From: Bryoerythrophyllum caledonicum
Lineage: Eukaryota > Streptophyta > Bryopsida > Pottiales > Pottiaceae
DNA: 64,000 nt
Direction of reading: 5' to 3'
Assembly: GCA_963971425.1 (NCBI GenBank)
Contig: OZ020518.1
Coordinates: 16,434,990 to 16,498,989 of the forward strand
Shown in pieces: positions 9,815-20,139 of this stretch; the first letter of the stretch is position 1, and each line of letters begins with the position of its first letter. The notes under the pieces were generated by a model that was given only the letters and a program-made list of their open reading frames with translations, searched no databases and had not been told where the DNA came from. Both the position numbers and the translations under genes were made by a program.

Positions 9815-11491
9815 ATGGATCCTGAATCCATTCTATCGTTCATAAGGAATGGGAAGTCTGGACGATGGAAGCCCCGTAGAGGTGTTGTTGTTGCTCTCAC
9901 TCATTCCGGCCTCTATTTTGCAGGTTAGGCAATCATCGAGAGAGTCGTTCTTAGGGAACCATGGATTATACGTGTGAAGGTTATTGAAGTGTCTGATGCA
10001 ATGGAGATGCCCATTCCATTTCCTGTGGAATGTGTTTCCATGTTGCCGGACTGCGAAGGTCGATCGATCAATTGGGAGGCCGCTGATCTTAGGCCTTACG
10101 CTGACATCGATGAACTTACAGAGGAGCCTGCGGAGAAACCTTCCCTCTTAGTTCAGGACCTTAAGCCCAGCCAAGAGTTTCTGGACTTTTGCGACGGCAT
10201 GGAGGTGGTCCTACTTGATGGCAGCGGCGATCAGAGACGTTGTGGAGGAGTTGGAGTCATCCATGAATGCTCACCAGAGGGTACGTGGGAGGGGTTTCTC
10301 ATTCTTGACAACTTCTTTCTGGTTGTTAGAGTTCAATCTGTCCATCCCAAATACGTCGGCCATCCCGCACATTGTGAGATTCCTTCCATCGGCACTCTTG
10401 GCGATTCCTTCCATCGGCACTCTTGGCGATTCCGTGGGCTACCTAGTCCTATGGAGTGGCTATCGAGTTCATCCCTTTCCACTTGATGTCGGCTCTAATG
10501 ATGCTTTGGGGGCGACTCTACCTTGAGTAAAAATGACATTCAGGCATCCAACAACGACAACCGTTCCGATAGGGAATATGAGGACAATAATAATCATGGG
10601 GCCTATAGTTATATAGAGGGATCCGAATCGGAGACTGAAATGGCCGTTGGAAGTGATGAGGATATCTCATCGGCAGGCCGCCGACAACAAAATTATCACT
10701 CTTCTGAGAATCCATCCGCTACCCACGATGGTTTATGTGATCCGAATTCGTTCCTAGACCAACCACAATGGCGGAACAAGTACTACCAGATCCTAGATGA
10801 CAACTTCGCTTCTATTGGGCGTGCCATGATCCAAGTGTGTTTGCCACATGAGGCATGTGATTCAGAGATTTTAGGAGACACTGATGTTGGGGTCCTCTTT
10901 GTCTCAGAAGACGAGGATCTTCAGATGACAATGATGCGCTCGCGATTAACTCACACTTGCCTTGAAGGTGGTCCACTTCTTTCTAAGTGCCTTACATTCT
11001 GCTCAACGCATAGTAAAGCTGCATGCGAGGATGACGGGCTTGAAGGTGTGCCTAAGGATTCTTACTTGGATGTTTGTCAGAAGCTTTTGCCGAAGGTCAA
11101 TTTGTTGGTCTCCAAGTTCCGGCGCCTTCAGGACCCAGATGAGTGCCGCCTTGTCAGCTTGAAAAGGTATTGTAAAAAACAATGCTACCAATTATTTTGT
11201 TGGGAAGACAGCCGCAAGATCCGAAAGAAGTACTACGCGTCTAGCTTCGAACGACGTGAAACGGCCTATGCTGTCACGGACCAACTTCACCAAATTTCTG
11301 GATTTCGCAAATCCTACATCACCCTCTTGGGTGTCGATGTTTGTGAAGTCGCTTGGTACAACATTCACGGCGTGTCGAAGTCCGCATACTACAACTACAA
11401 ATATGATTCAAAGATCGGTCGCGTGAATGGCAGCCACGGTAACCCAGGCATAATGCAGCCCAGGCTTCACACACGTGACATGGCCGACTTT
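9815..11491 (+). pseudogene. DUF7869-type transposase-like gene, N-terminal exon
   Basis: The start ATG at 9815 is in frame with the long open stretch at 9974-10486; one TAG lies at 9926-9928. A 25-bp duplication (10381-10430) breaks the frame, and reading resumes from about 10520 to the donor at 11492. The second half has a Cys/basic block (KRYCKKQCYQLFCWEDS), ERRETAYAVTDQL, and LGVDVCEVAWYNIHGVSKSA followed by SHGNPG. This is the VCxxAFxxIHGIS...HGNxG region typical of a widespread family of eukaryotic transposon proteins whose later part is DUF7869. Acidic, Ser-rich sequence around 10560-10680 looks disordered. Frameshifts show it is inactive. Confidence 0.65.
10381..10430 (+). repeat. Exact 25-bp tandem duplication in coding frame
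   Basis: The unit at 10381-10405 is repeated exactly at 10406-10430. Because 25 is not a multiple of three, it shifts the reading frame of the DUF7869-type gene, so it is a recent disabling mutation. Confidence 0.95.
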
Positions 11492-11560
11492 GTAAGTATT
11501 GTCTTCACTTCCGCCTATCTTTGTATTTAGCATGGTCTGTCTTCTCCGTTGCTTCACCAA

Positions 11561-11587
11561 GCTCCGTCGGCGGCCCGCTGACGGAGC
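11561..11587. repeat. Intron palindrome with extended stem
   Basis: GCTCCGTC and GACGGAGC flank GGCGGCCCGCT inside the 177-bp intron 11492-11668, near its middle. Confidence 0.85.
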
Positions 11588-11668
11588 TCATTCATTGCCT
11601 AATGGGCATACCTTTGACACCATCGTCTTTTTGTATTACTGAATGATCCTTGAAAATGTCTCATCCAG

Positions 11669-12715
11669 TTAAATCTCGAATGCAATGCCAAGCCGATTTT
11701 GCAATCCGCGCTGAGTAATATGAAAAAGAGGTTCTTCAGGAATGTAGAAGTAAATTCTGTGGGCAGCAACTTCTCTAGGTGCACGGAGTGCGACTTTCTG
11801 GTCGAGTTTATCGCAAAATATCCTCGCAGATCAGACAAGTGGCAAGGACAAACGGATGACAGAAACAAACACCTAAACTACCAAAGGGCATGCAAAAATG
11901 TTTATTCCGGCTGGTCGGCTCAGTCTATTTAGTACCCGTCTGAGTTCCTTTGCATAATTGATGACAAGATGGATACCTCCAAGACGGCCATTTCTAGAAT
12001 GTAGAGGATTACCAAGGCCACCGCCGGGCTTGGTCAGATTCCGATTTCAGGTACCGGCATGCTCACACATGGACATGGCGACGGTGCCTACGCTCATTAC
12101 TCGACGTTGTTATGGCCGGGGGACTCGAATTTCACCATCTCTTCACTCCGCCGTGTTCTAAGAGCATTAGAGAAGCGCCCCGCGGGAGAGTCCAAGGAGC
12201 TTTTCACCTGTCCACCCTTGAATCCATTCTTTGATGCTCTACTTCATGGAAAGTCGAGATGTATTTCCTCAATTCTCGAATCTAAAGGAGATCCGTTCCC
12301 ACATGCTCCTCCGGTAGACTGCAAGTCCTGCTTCCTCGGAAGTTGTTTCTCCAGCTTGATAACTCCGCCAAGGTTACTGTGGGATTCTTGATTGTTGACC
12401 ACACTCATGAGGATATTGACGCACATTTTAGTTACCTTTTGAAACTCATCAAACGGAAGAATACTTATTGTTTGGCTGACCTCATGAAAGCCTTCATGGA
12501 CTCGTAGAAGTCTGTCACATTTATTCCGGAACTTGTCCAAGAGGTTGCGGATTTTAAGAGTTATATTGTTGGATACCATCATGACGGCAGTAACAAGATT
12601 GTGGGACTAGGAGAGATGCACCTATTCAAGTTTTACGTGGAGGAAGGAGATGACGCTGGATGGCCGGTCATGAGATACAAGAAGTGTACAACTGATTCAT
12701 TCTGGCTTCCTCCAG
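11669..12715 (+). pseudogene. DUF7869-type transposase-like gene, core exon
   Basis: The exon follows a TCATCCAG acceptor. It has a Cys pair (SRCTECDFL), DDKMDTSKTA, GMLTHGHGDGAYAHY and LLWPGDSNFTISSL, then LFLQLDNSAK and VGFLIVDHTHEDIDAHFSYL, and finally HHDGSNKIVGLGEMHLFKFY. The QLDN...GHTHEDID pair is the hallmark of DUF7869. Roughly 25 residues normally found between LDNSAK and the GHTHEDID block are missing, and the G of GHTHED is D here. TAG stops lie at 12002-12004 and 12505-12507, with a frameshift near 12310. The donor GTAAGC lies at 12716. The acidic residues D(N) and H-x-x-D-x-D are candidate catalytic positions; the internal deletion means it cannot be active. Confidence 0.8.
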
Positions 12716-12791
12716 GTAAGCCATTCAAGGTGGAAATGCTCCTATACCCATCTCCCTTCAACTTTCTCCACCTTCGTTGTCTACCTTCTCT

Positions 12792-12810
12792 ATCGGCGGC
12801 CCGCCAATGG
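12792..12810. repeat. Intron palindrome ATCGGCGGCCCGCCAATGG
   Basis: Mid-point of the 178-bp intron 12716-12893. The two ends of this intron carry near-identical junctions (CTCCAGGTAAGC and CTTCAGGTAAGC), a possible remnant of a duplicated insertion site. Confidence 0.8.
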
Positions 12811-12893
12811 ACCTAAACGTTTTTGCCATCGATTTATTTGAATTTCATGTTCTCATTTAATTTATGCGGCTGACTCTCCTTGGACTCCTTCAG

Positions 12894-13860
12894 GTAAGCG
12901 TGTCAAGATGTGGACCGTGGATGAGCACGGAAATCCACGCCTTCCCGTTGGAGATCCAAAGCCAGTCTCATTCAAGCCCCTATGAGGAGACGCCCGAGTT
13001 AACCAAAACAAAAGAAATCTTGAAAAGGAGGTTGCTCAGGCCACTAGAGTCAGCGAGAAGCAATCCTTCATCAAGAACGAAATTGCCAAATATATTGAGT
13101 TCTGGAAGACCGGCATGTCCCGGGACAAGAGATATGCTGAGGATATGGCCCCCTACATTTTGTACTGGGAGCGTATCCATCAACTTATTTCTGGTCCCCT
13201 ACCACCAAACCGGGAGTCTCTCTAGGAAGGGTTCTGGCCTAATTCAAACTGAATTCGCAATCATGCTCGTGGCTCTGCGTCGCCCGATGATGTCATTGAA
13301 ATTTTGGACATTACCCCTGAGGATGACCTCGACGCATATCCTTTTTGTGGCCCTGAATTGAGCCGTTCAAAGCTGTCCTTCAATCCATTTCGAGACGTCT
13401 TACTTGGTGATTTCGCCCTCTGCCGTCCTAGCAACGGTCATTACCTTCCCGTGTGGATGGGCCGAGTTCTTGAATGCCTTAATCTCACTCCCCGAGATTG
13501 CTACGGGAATTTCAAAGTCAAATGGTGGATGCCCATGTCAGGAAGAAGGAATCAAAGCAGGTTGTCGCGAGGGAATGCTGGACCAGGAGATGGCAAAGGA
13601 AATCTTGTCTTTCAGAGCTATAAAACTACAAAATTGTTCTTTACTTGCACCGCTATCCGTCGCACACTAAAAAAATGCCCTCCTAGTTCTGCCTGAGGCA
13701 CCGAGCGCTGCAATTGCAACTCTGGAGGCTGGTGGCATCTCAGTCAATTGTGGAGATGAGGACTGATTCTTATTTTAGTCAGCTACCAACCGATGGATTG
13801 TTGCTTAATCCTAATTGTAGGACTGAATTGTTGTTAGATTGCACTGTAGGTATTATTCTT
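12894..13860 (+). pseudogene. DUF7869-type transposase-like gene, C-terminal exon
   Basis: Reads KRVKMWTVDEHGNPRLPVGD at the start, later RDKRYAEDMAPYILYWERIH, DVIEILDITPEDDLDAYPFC, and a C-terminal CYGNFKVKWWMPM. The last segment corresponds to the WW-containing C-terminus that I associate with this transposon protein family. TGA and TAG stops (TAG at 13223-13225) and a frameshift after WWMPM interrupt it. Beyond 13690 a short alternate frame continues to about 13780. It completes the gene begun at 9815. Confidence 0.6.
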
Positions 13861-14377
13861 GGTTATTAGATGGCGAGGTTATACTCTTTTTGGATAGAAG
13901 AGAGCGTTCTTGTCGGCTCCTCGCCAACTGCGGCTATACCCTAGACTCAACATATGCAAATGTTTCGACTATTTCTCATATATGCAAACGTTTATGTTTG
14001 TCAAAGTGTTGTCAACCGGTGGCTTCATTGTTTTGTATCCAGCTCATTTCTAATCATATCCAGCCTCCTTGTGCTTACAAATCACCATGTCCTATCTAAT
14101 GCATGTCTCCACTATTCGCATGATTTGAGCCCTTTCTTCCAAAGAATTTTACACTCATAATCGCGGACTTTGTGCATGATGCCATCCTCCATCACCGTTT
14201 GTTTCACCTTAGCCTCGAACACTACGTCTCGGCTGCCCGCCGGCACTTGCATTTGAATTCGTCCTACTTCATCTCCGCAGCACAATACACTTCTATTAAT
14301 ACGGAAGACGAAGAGTCAAGGTCGTCAACGCACCCTCATGATCGACCGCCCCCCAATAAGAGAACTCACGCAACCTA
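13861..14377 (+). other. 3' flank of the DUF7869-type gene
   Basis: No coding resemblance. A palindrome-family member (TCTCGGCTGCCCGCCGGC) at 14227-14244 is the last before copy B, so the right boundary of the copy A element probably lies near 14.25-14.4 kb. Confidence 0.4.
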
Positions 14378-14421
14378 GGTTTTAGGATTTAGGATTTAGG
14401 ATAACCCAAAATCCTAAACCT
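14378..14421. repeat. Telomere-like TTTAGGA tract
   Basis: About three TTTAGGA units followed by AACCC and an inverted ATCCTAAACC. It resembles a degenerate interstitial plant telomere repeat and forms a small hairpin. Confidence 0.55.
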
Positions 14422-15440
14422 ATATTTTCAATTTTAACAATCCTCTACAAATTCTGATTATCCTTCACCCATACACATTGTATATTTTTGAAAATCTAGT
14501 AGGTGTTTATGGTCGTCACAAGTATCTAATTTGGTCAACAATTGATCCTTTTGTCCACATTTTGTTAAATATCCGTTTCTGCCTTTAATTGGCCCTCAAA
14601 AATCAAGTTGCAAATTCTCTCATAACTTTCATTTCAAAAGACCTATGCATCCAACATTTTGACATTCTATTATTAAAAAAACAACATAACTACACTCAAA
14701 ATTTCACTACCAAATTCACAATAACTGCCGAGAACCACCCTTTGAAAGTCTATGTATTTTGCTGCCATACTTTTGGAACCCCTTTTATTCAAAACATCAC
14801 CACGGCTTCACTTTGGCTCTAGTTGTAGCGTGAGATATACCAATAGTAAGCTAACAACAAGAGAAAAAACACTTTAAAAATGAATACAAAACTCTAAAAA
14901 CTCACTATGCTACATCCAAAAACTCAAGCGTCTATTTGTAGTCTAAAGAGAAGGATTCAAGCGAGGGTGGAAAAGAAAGAAAGTCAAGGGCCTACATCAG
15001 CCTATGCCTTTCTAGCCTTTTTTTTTTACCATACCTTGGTCACATTAGTCAAATTAATCCCAAATCCTTGCCCATCTTTCCACATATGCATAGATTCCCG
15101 CTTATCGCTTGTCATTTTCTTTTACTATTAGTTGCTTCCATTTTTCTCCTTCTAACTTCAACCCAAACACTCACATTTCTTACTTTTACTACAAATTAAA
15201 ACACCATAGTACTCTATTTAGGTATGTTTTATCTTTAACAACTTAGGCAATGAATTAAATATCATTAGAATCCAAATCATGTCCTTGGACCTCGGCCGCG
15301 GCTAAGTTTGGTTGGCTTGGCATTCTGTCCCATCTTGCCGATCCGGGTTTGATTCTTAGGTTTGTAGGAGCATCTAACGCATGCGTAATCTAGGAATAGC
15401 TGGAATGAGCATGTTCTGTACAAAAAAATTGACAACCACA
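14422..15440. other. AT-rich stretch without recognised features
   Basis: No open frame with family resemblance and no clear terminal repeats. Homopolymer T and A tracts only. Confidence 0.6.
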
Positions 15441-15445
15441 ATAGA

Positions 15446-15882
15446 TCAAGAGTCCTATCCAACATCAAATAAACAAAAAAACATACACTAAAAAAAGTAT
15501 ATGTAGTACACCCTCAAGATTAACCATCAGTTACAAGAAAAACCCTTTTTATTGACTCTCCAAGACCAAACATACTCACAAAGTTTTACTTGACAAAGAA
15601 GTCAAGTCAAGGACGTGTGTGGCGCTATACGCACATACACACAACCCTAAATAAATAAGAATCATCCATGGGATGAATGCTGTGTACCGCTTGCACGTTC
15701 CTAAACCCATAGATTAGCAACAACCAATCTACACTAAAATCCTATGATATGAAGACCCTCCACGACATGTTCCATGACTATTGTTGTGTAAAGAAAGATC
15801 ACAACACATCGAGAGTCCTAACCAACATCAAATAAACAAAAAATATACAGTAACAACTATATGTGGTACACTCTCAAGTGCC
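15446..15882 (+). repeat. Diverged direct repeat pair
   Basis: Segments at 15446-15520 and 15798-15882 share GAGTCCTAWCCAACATC, AATAAACAAAAAA and GTACACYCTCAAG words in the same order. They bracket a dispersed 200-bp repeat, as the ends of a small retroelement or solo-LTR pair might, but no primer-binding site was recognised. Confidence 0.45.
15588..15790 (+). repeat. Dispersed ~200-bp repeat, copy 1
   Basis: Contains TTGACAAAGAAGTCAAGTCA, then GTGTGGCGCTATACGCACA, ATCCATGGGATGAATGC, and ATAGATTAGCAAC...AATCTACACTA in fixed order. Two more copies follow at 21.3 and 22.3 kb in the same orientation. Confidence 0.75.
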
Positions 15883-16194
15883 CCCCCTAGCGGATGAAGA
15901 TGCCTTCTATCTAGCTAGGACCAAACAACACTAACAAGACTAAATGCCACCGTGATGGCGCTCCAACAACTCTACTCATCCAATCAAAGATGTCACCCGT
16001 TGCTAAATCAATAAGCATATGCAAAAGTAACTAACGGAGAGTAGGTCGGGTGCAATGTGAGTCTCATCTTTAATTGCCTCTAGCAACTTTGTTGCTCATC
16101 CCTCGATAAATCTTCACATTGTCTATCCCTGAATCAAAACTAGGAACTCCAACTAGATGGCAATAAACCACATAGTGACAAGTCCGTAAGGAAT

Positions 16195-16702
16195 TCAAGC
16201 CATTTCATCAAATGAAATGTGGCTCGAAGACCTCCGACAACAAGGGCAAGTCTTGTCCCCAAACTGTGGAGTAGAAAGAGGCGGCGTCAAGAATGCCATT
16301 TGCCAACCACACTTGTAATGATTGCAAAGCAACATGATAGCGGCGCCCTTCTTCTTATCACACACAAAACACAAAAGGCCGTCTGGCATAAAGGCCAAGT
16401 CTGAATGAACAAAGCCATCAATGGATAAATGGCAGGGGAGCACAATTCTAAGAGTGCTCCCAACACTTCCACCCATCCTTGCCTTTTAGCAACAAGATGC
16501 CACTAGACAACACATCTTTCACGCAAAAAATAATGCGACATGCCTTCACGTCCAACGTCGTGGGCGCCTTACGCTTCAAATAAATGTAATCCGCCGTGGG
16601 AAAATGTCGTAGCTGAGGTTGATAGGCACATCTACAAATACAAGCGTACCGTAAGGTGTCACGGTGCTGAGCGATGGATAAATTTTCCATGGCCATAGGC
16701 AT
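16195..16702 (-). pseudogene. Retroelement C-terminal remnant with degraded PHD finger
   Basis: Two overlapping frames joined by a frameshift. Upstream is LRHFPTADYIYLKRKAPTTL then ILLLKGKDG, the GDYVYLQ...TLD...LLLEGxDG region that follows integrase in some Ty3/gypsy-like polyproteins. Downstream is LCFVCDKKKGAAIMLLCNHY followed by CGWQMAFLTPPL and TCPCC, the outline of a PHD zinc finger (CxxC...C..C..WHxxC...CPxC). The His and Cys of the WHMxC ligand pair are Gln and Phe here, so the finger is broken. No other part of the polyprotein is nearby, so this is an isolated fragment. Confidence 0.55.
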
Positions 16703-17151
16703 AGCCCGCTTGAAGAACTCCGTTCATGTCTGTAGACATTGTGCCCACACCTCTAGATTGTCCACATCCACAACCGGAGCCAAATTTTCCAAACGGAACT
16801 TGGTAAAGTTGGCTGCTGCTCGTACAACAAATGATGCGGGCTGAAAGCAGCTAGTGAAGCTTGCCGGCTAAAGTGGTCCCTCATGGCGATCTACGGTATT
16901 ATCAAATGCCAATCACGGTGGGATTGTTTTTTATTAGTTATTGTTTGTTAATATTATATTTTTATTAGTTTTATTAAGTTGCCATGATAGAAACTCTTTA
17001 AACAATAAAAGTGTTAAGGAAGGTTAAAGAACAATCGGAACCGGGGAAATAGAATGGTCATCCGGAAACTATAAATAGCCCATCAAAGGACAAGTGTCAA
17101 ACCTTTTCTTGTTTTTATTTTGTTGTTTTGTGCTTTGAGAGGATAAGGTTA

Positions 17152-17734
17152 GGGCCGCTTCACACTTGGTGGCCAAGTCGAGAGGCCGTCGATTTCCACC
17201 AATGAGATTGCTAGAATGGCCAAAGTCCGGACTTTGGGCCTTCACACTTGTGCCCAAACTCCAAAGGCCGTCGTCCTACATGGCAACACTTTTGGGTAGT
17301 TTTGGCGCCAAAGCGACGGCCTCTCGAGCAAAACTTGGGTCGCCCATTTTGCTCGATCCAAACTACAATCGAGAGTCCGTCAATTTTTTTTAAATTAAAA
17401 TAATCAAAAAGTGACAAGATCTAGACCGTTAGATGAAAGAGACCGAATTTTTTGGCTGATTTTTTTTGGATGATTTTTTTGGCTGATATTTTTTGGGCTG
17501 ATTTTTTAGGCTGATTTTGATTGGCTGATTTTTTTGGGCTGATTTTTTTTGGCGTAATGATGTGGGGTTCGGACTTTGGACTTGGCCTTTGGGGCTTCAC
17601 ACCACGACCGGCCAAACCTTCAATCTATATTATTTAATGTATTTTTTTGGCAAAAAAGTTTGGCCTCTCGCCATAGTTTGGCCACTCATTTTGACGGTCG
17701 GCCTCTCGACTTGGGCATAGTGTGAAGCCGCCCT
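17152..17734. mobile_element. PIF/Harbinger-type MITE with TTA target duplication
   Basis: Termini GGGCCGCTTCACAC and (inverted) GGGCGGCTTCACAC. Inverted similarity extends over about 40 bp through CAAGTCGAGAGGCC. TTA flanks both sides (17149-17151 and 17735-17737), the classic Harbinger/Tourist target duplication. No transposase inside. It also contains internal GGCCGTCG-rich subrepeats and a TTTGGCTGATTT tandem tract. Confidence 0.75.
17445..17555 (+). repeat. TTTTTTGGGCTGA tandem tract
   Basis: About seven irregular copies of a 13-18 bp TTTTTTGGCTGAT unit inside the Harbinger-type MITE. Confidence 0.85.
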
Positions 17735-17867
17735 TAGTGTCAGATGGTGCGGCTATCAAGGGCCCGCGATTGTAGTAAGCGTAGGAAAATTGGGGTTAGG
17801 GTTTTCAACAAGGTAAGGATCCGACAACGGAATAATAGAGGTCTTTTGTAAGGGTGCAAAATCGTGG

Positions 17868-18473
17868 CGGCGGGAGAAGATGGTGAAGACATCGAGCAGC
17901 CAGGCGATCAGAGAGCTTCCGATCAACCTCCGAAGTGTGATTCCGGGGTATCGAAGGACAAGAAGGACAAGAAAGCCCTCGACGCGGACTTGAAGCCGAT
18001 GGGGTGCTTTGGGCTGAGAGAACGCCCATGGGGATTTTAGGACAAGGTCATGGTGTGCGAGTTGATCACGGGGCGCTTCAACAAATGGAATAGCACGCTA
18101 CGGGCGGATCCAGATGTGTGGACAACTGAGCTTTGGAGAGCGGTCTACGACTTCCCGGCCAAGGGTGAAGGTATGTGCTTGCGGAGGGAGTCTTTTGTAA
18201 ACGGGGAGTTTGCAAAAAAGACTGACCCTAAAGACAGATTCATAGTAGCAGATTGTGTAGATCCGGGGGCTAGGAGAGTGATGGAGTTTTTATTGCCAAT
18301 TTTGTATTCAAAAAGGCGTGCCTAGACAACCACCATGCAAGTGGCTAATACAATTTGGGGGTCCTATACCAAAGAACGACTAGTAGCATGGAATGAAGTA
18401 ATCCGGAAGGTAGTGGAAAAACTAGTTGTGAGCCAAAAGTTGATTTACTCTTCATTTTTGTTGATAAATGAGT
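17868..18473 (+). pseudogene. Decayed unknown gene, probable mobile-element origin
   Basis: One frame runs for about 200 codons with two internal TAG stops. The N-terminus is acidic then Lys/Asp-rich (SKDKKDKKALDADLK), followed by VMVCELITGRFNKWNS, VWTTELWRAVYDFP, CLRRESFVNGEFAKKTDPKD, VDPGARRVMEFLLPIL and QVANTIWGSYTKERLVAW. This is a globular, well-formed protein pattern and I believe it belongs to a multi-copy plant-lineage family, but I cannot name it. No introns or neighbours explain it. The Harbinger-type MITE sits just upstream. Confidence 0.45.
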
Positions 18474-19420
18474 AAAATTACAAGTTATGGAGCCATTTAG
18501 ACTCAAAGGTGTGGATTTTAGTAGAAAACTATGATAAAAGGCTTTTAAGGTCGTATTAGGTGAAATTGGTCTTTGATGGGCATCTAAATTGTTAATTGAA
18601 TAAAATGATCTCCATGAAGACTTAGGTTATTTCTATAAAAGTTGTTGATTTGATTTGGAAGCCTTAAAACTATAAAAATTAGAAAAGAAGTATTTCAAAA
18701 GTCCTATGTATTTTGAACACATGAAAGGGTAAACAATAGAGTTGTAACAAACTCCTAAAAGCACCAAAACTCTTGATGGTTAATTATTTCAACCAGGAAA
18801 GGAAATTGACCAACCCAACAAAAACTAATCAATCTTTTATGGTCGTGACCGATTATTAAAAAATTATTAGTGTAGTTTTGGCTTTAAAACTTACTGGTCA
18901 ATTAAACTCTAAACCAGCGGATTAAGAACTAAATTGAAGAGGAAAAATTAATTGAGACCGCAGTAATTTTTTAATGGAAATTAAATGGAAAAATATAGAA
19001 ACAAATAAATAAAAATTAGAAGGAAAAGTTAGAAGGAAAAAAAGAGGTTAGGAAAAAGAACTAGTGATGGGAAATGCCCAACCGGATGAATGAGAAGGTA
19101 GGATGAAGTAGGGTTAGGGTGATAGGAGGTCTCTCTCTCCCACTCTCTCTTGGCGGCCATAGTGTGAGTGTGTGGTAGGAGCAAGGAGAGAAAGAGAAGG
19201 TGTGTGTAGGGAGAGAAGAAGTAGTGAGAAGTGGTAGGAATGCAACCTTATGTTTGATGCACAATTTCCAAAAAAATCTTTAAAAGAACTTTAAGAGATT
19301 TATAAAAAAAAGGTATGTTAGGAAGTCTAGTTTCTGTAGGCATACAAATCAAGTGATTTGGATTAGTACTAAGAGAGTTATAGCCATCGAAGTAGGAGTA
19401 GGGTTAGCTGCCGCTTAAGT
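18474..19420. other. AT-rich stretch without recognised features
   Basis: Minus-strand pyrimidine-rich tract around 19120-19230 (CTCTCTC-type); otherwise nothing assignable. Confidence 0.6.
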
Positions 19421-19424
19421 TAAG

Positions 19425-19990
19425 AGCAACAACTTTGGAGGAGGATATTTTCCAAGCGGTAACGATTTTGAAGCTAAACCTACGGAAGCCAATAGATCTT
19501 GAAATCTTCTTTTCAACGACATATCACGCGTTAGATTTCAAGCCAAAGTAAAGGAGTCGTGGTTGATCAAACAAGAGAAGGTTAGCAGCTAAGGATCCAA
19601 GAGCATCAACTTTGGAGGAAGAGATATTTCAAGCGGTAATGAGATTAGAGCTGAAACCTTCAATTCAAGTAGATCTTAAAGTCTTATTTTCAACGGCATA
19701 TCACACGCTAGATTTTAAGTAAGGACAAAGGAGTGGCGGCCAATTAAGCAAGAGGAGGTCAATTGCCAAAGGATCTAGAGAGCAACAACTTTAGAGCTCC
19801 ATATCTTGTAAGTGGTAAAAGCTCTTGACTTTTATTTGCCAGAGTTGAAGCCTAGTAAAGTCTGCTTTATTGTGGCCAAGATTCAAGTTGTTTGGAGGAA
19901 GCGAAAGGAGGTGAGTCCCAAAGGTTTTGACAGCAACAACTTCAGAGCTTCATATCTTTTGACTAGTAAGAGCTTTTCAAGAATATTTTA
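19425..19990 (+). repeat. Degenerate ~175-bp tandem repeat
   Basis: AGCAACAACTTTGGAGGA-like word recurs near 19425, 19595, 19780 and 19935. Each copy is followed by ATATTT, an AAGCGGTAA-like segment and, in the first two, TTTTCAACGRCATATCAC. About 3.3 diverged units. Confidence 0.7.
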
Positions 19991-20139
19991 AAAGAGGTAA
20001 AGCTCATTGAAGTCTTTTTTTAAACTAGACATTTTTTGTATAATTAAAAGCTGTGAGTAGGATGTAGCATGTGTTTTAGTGCCAGGAGGTCTCTTGCCCC
20101 CTTTGCAAGTGTAAATTCCTAAACTTGTGATGTATTTAT

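Noticed and set aside
10669..10685. ATCGGCAGGCCGCCGAC as an intron marker
   Set aside because: It matches the palindrome family but falls within an apparently open coding stretch with no convincing donor/acceptor pair; kept only as an exception.
1..14300. Integrated giant-virus segment (ParB-like plus methyltransferase-like plus phosphatase-like genes)
   Set aside because: Many spliceosomal introns, the transposon-type DUF7869 neighbour and no capsid, polymerase or packaging ATPase genes argue for a transposon.
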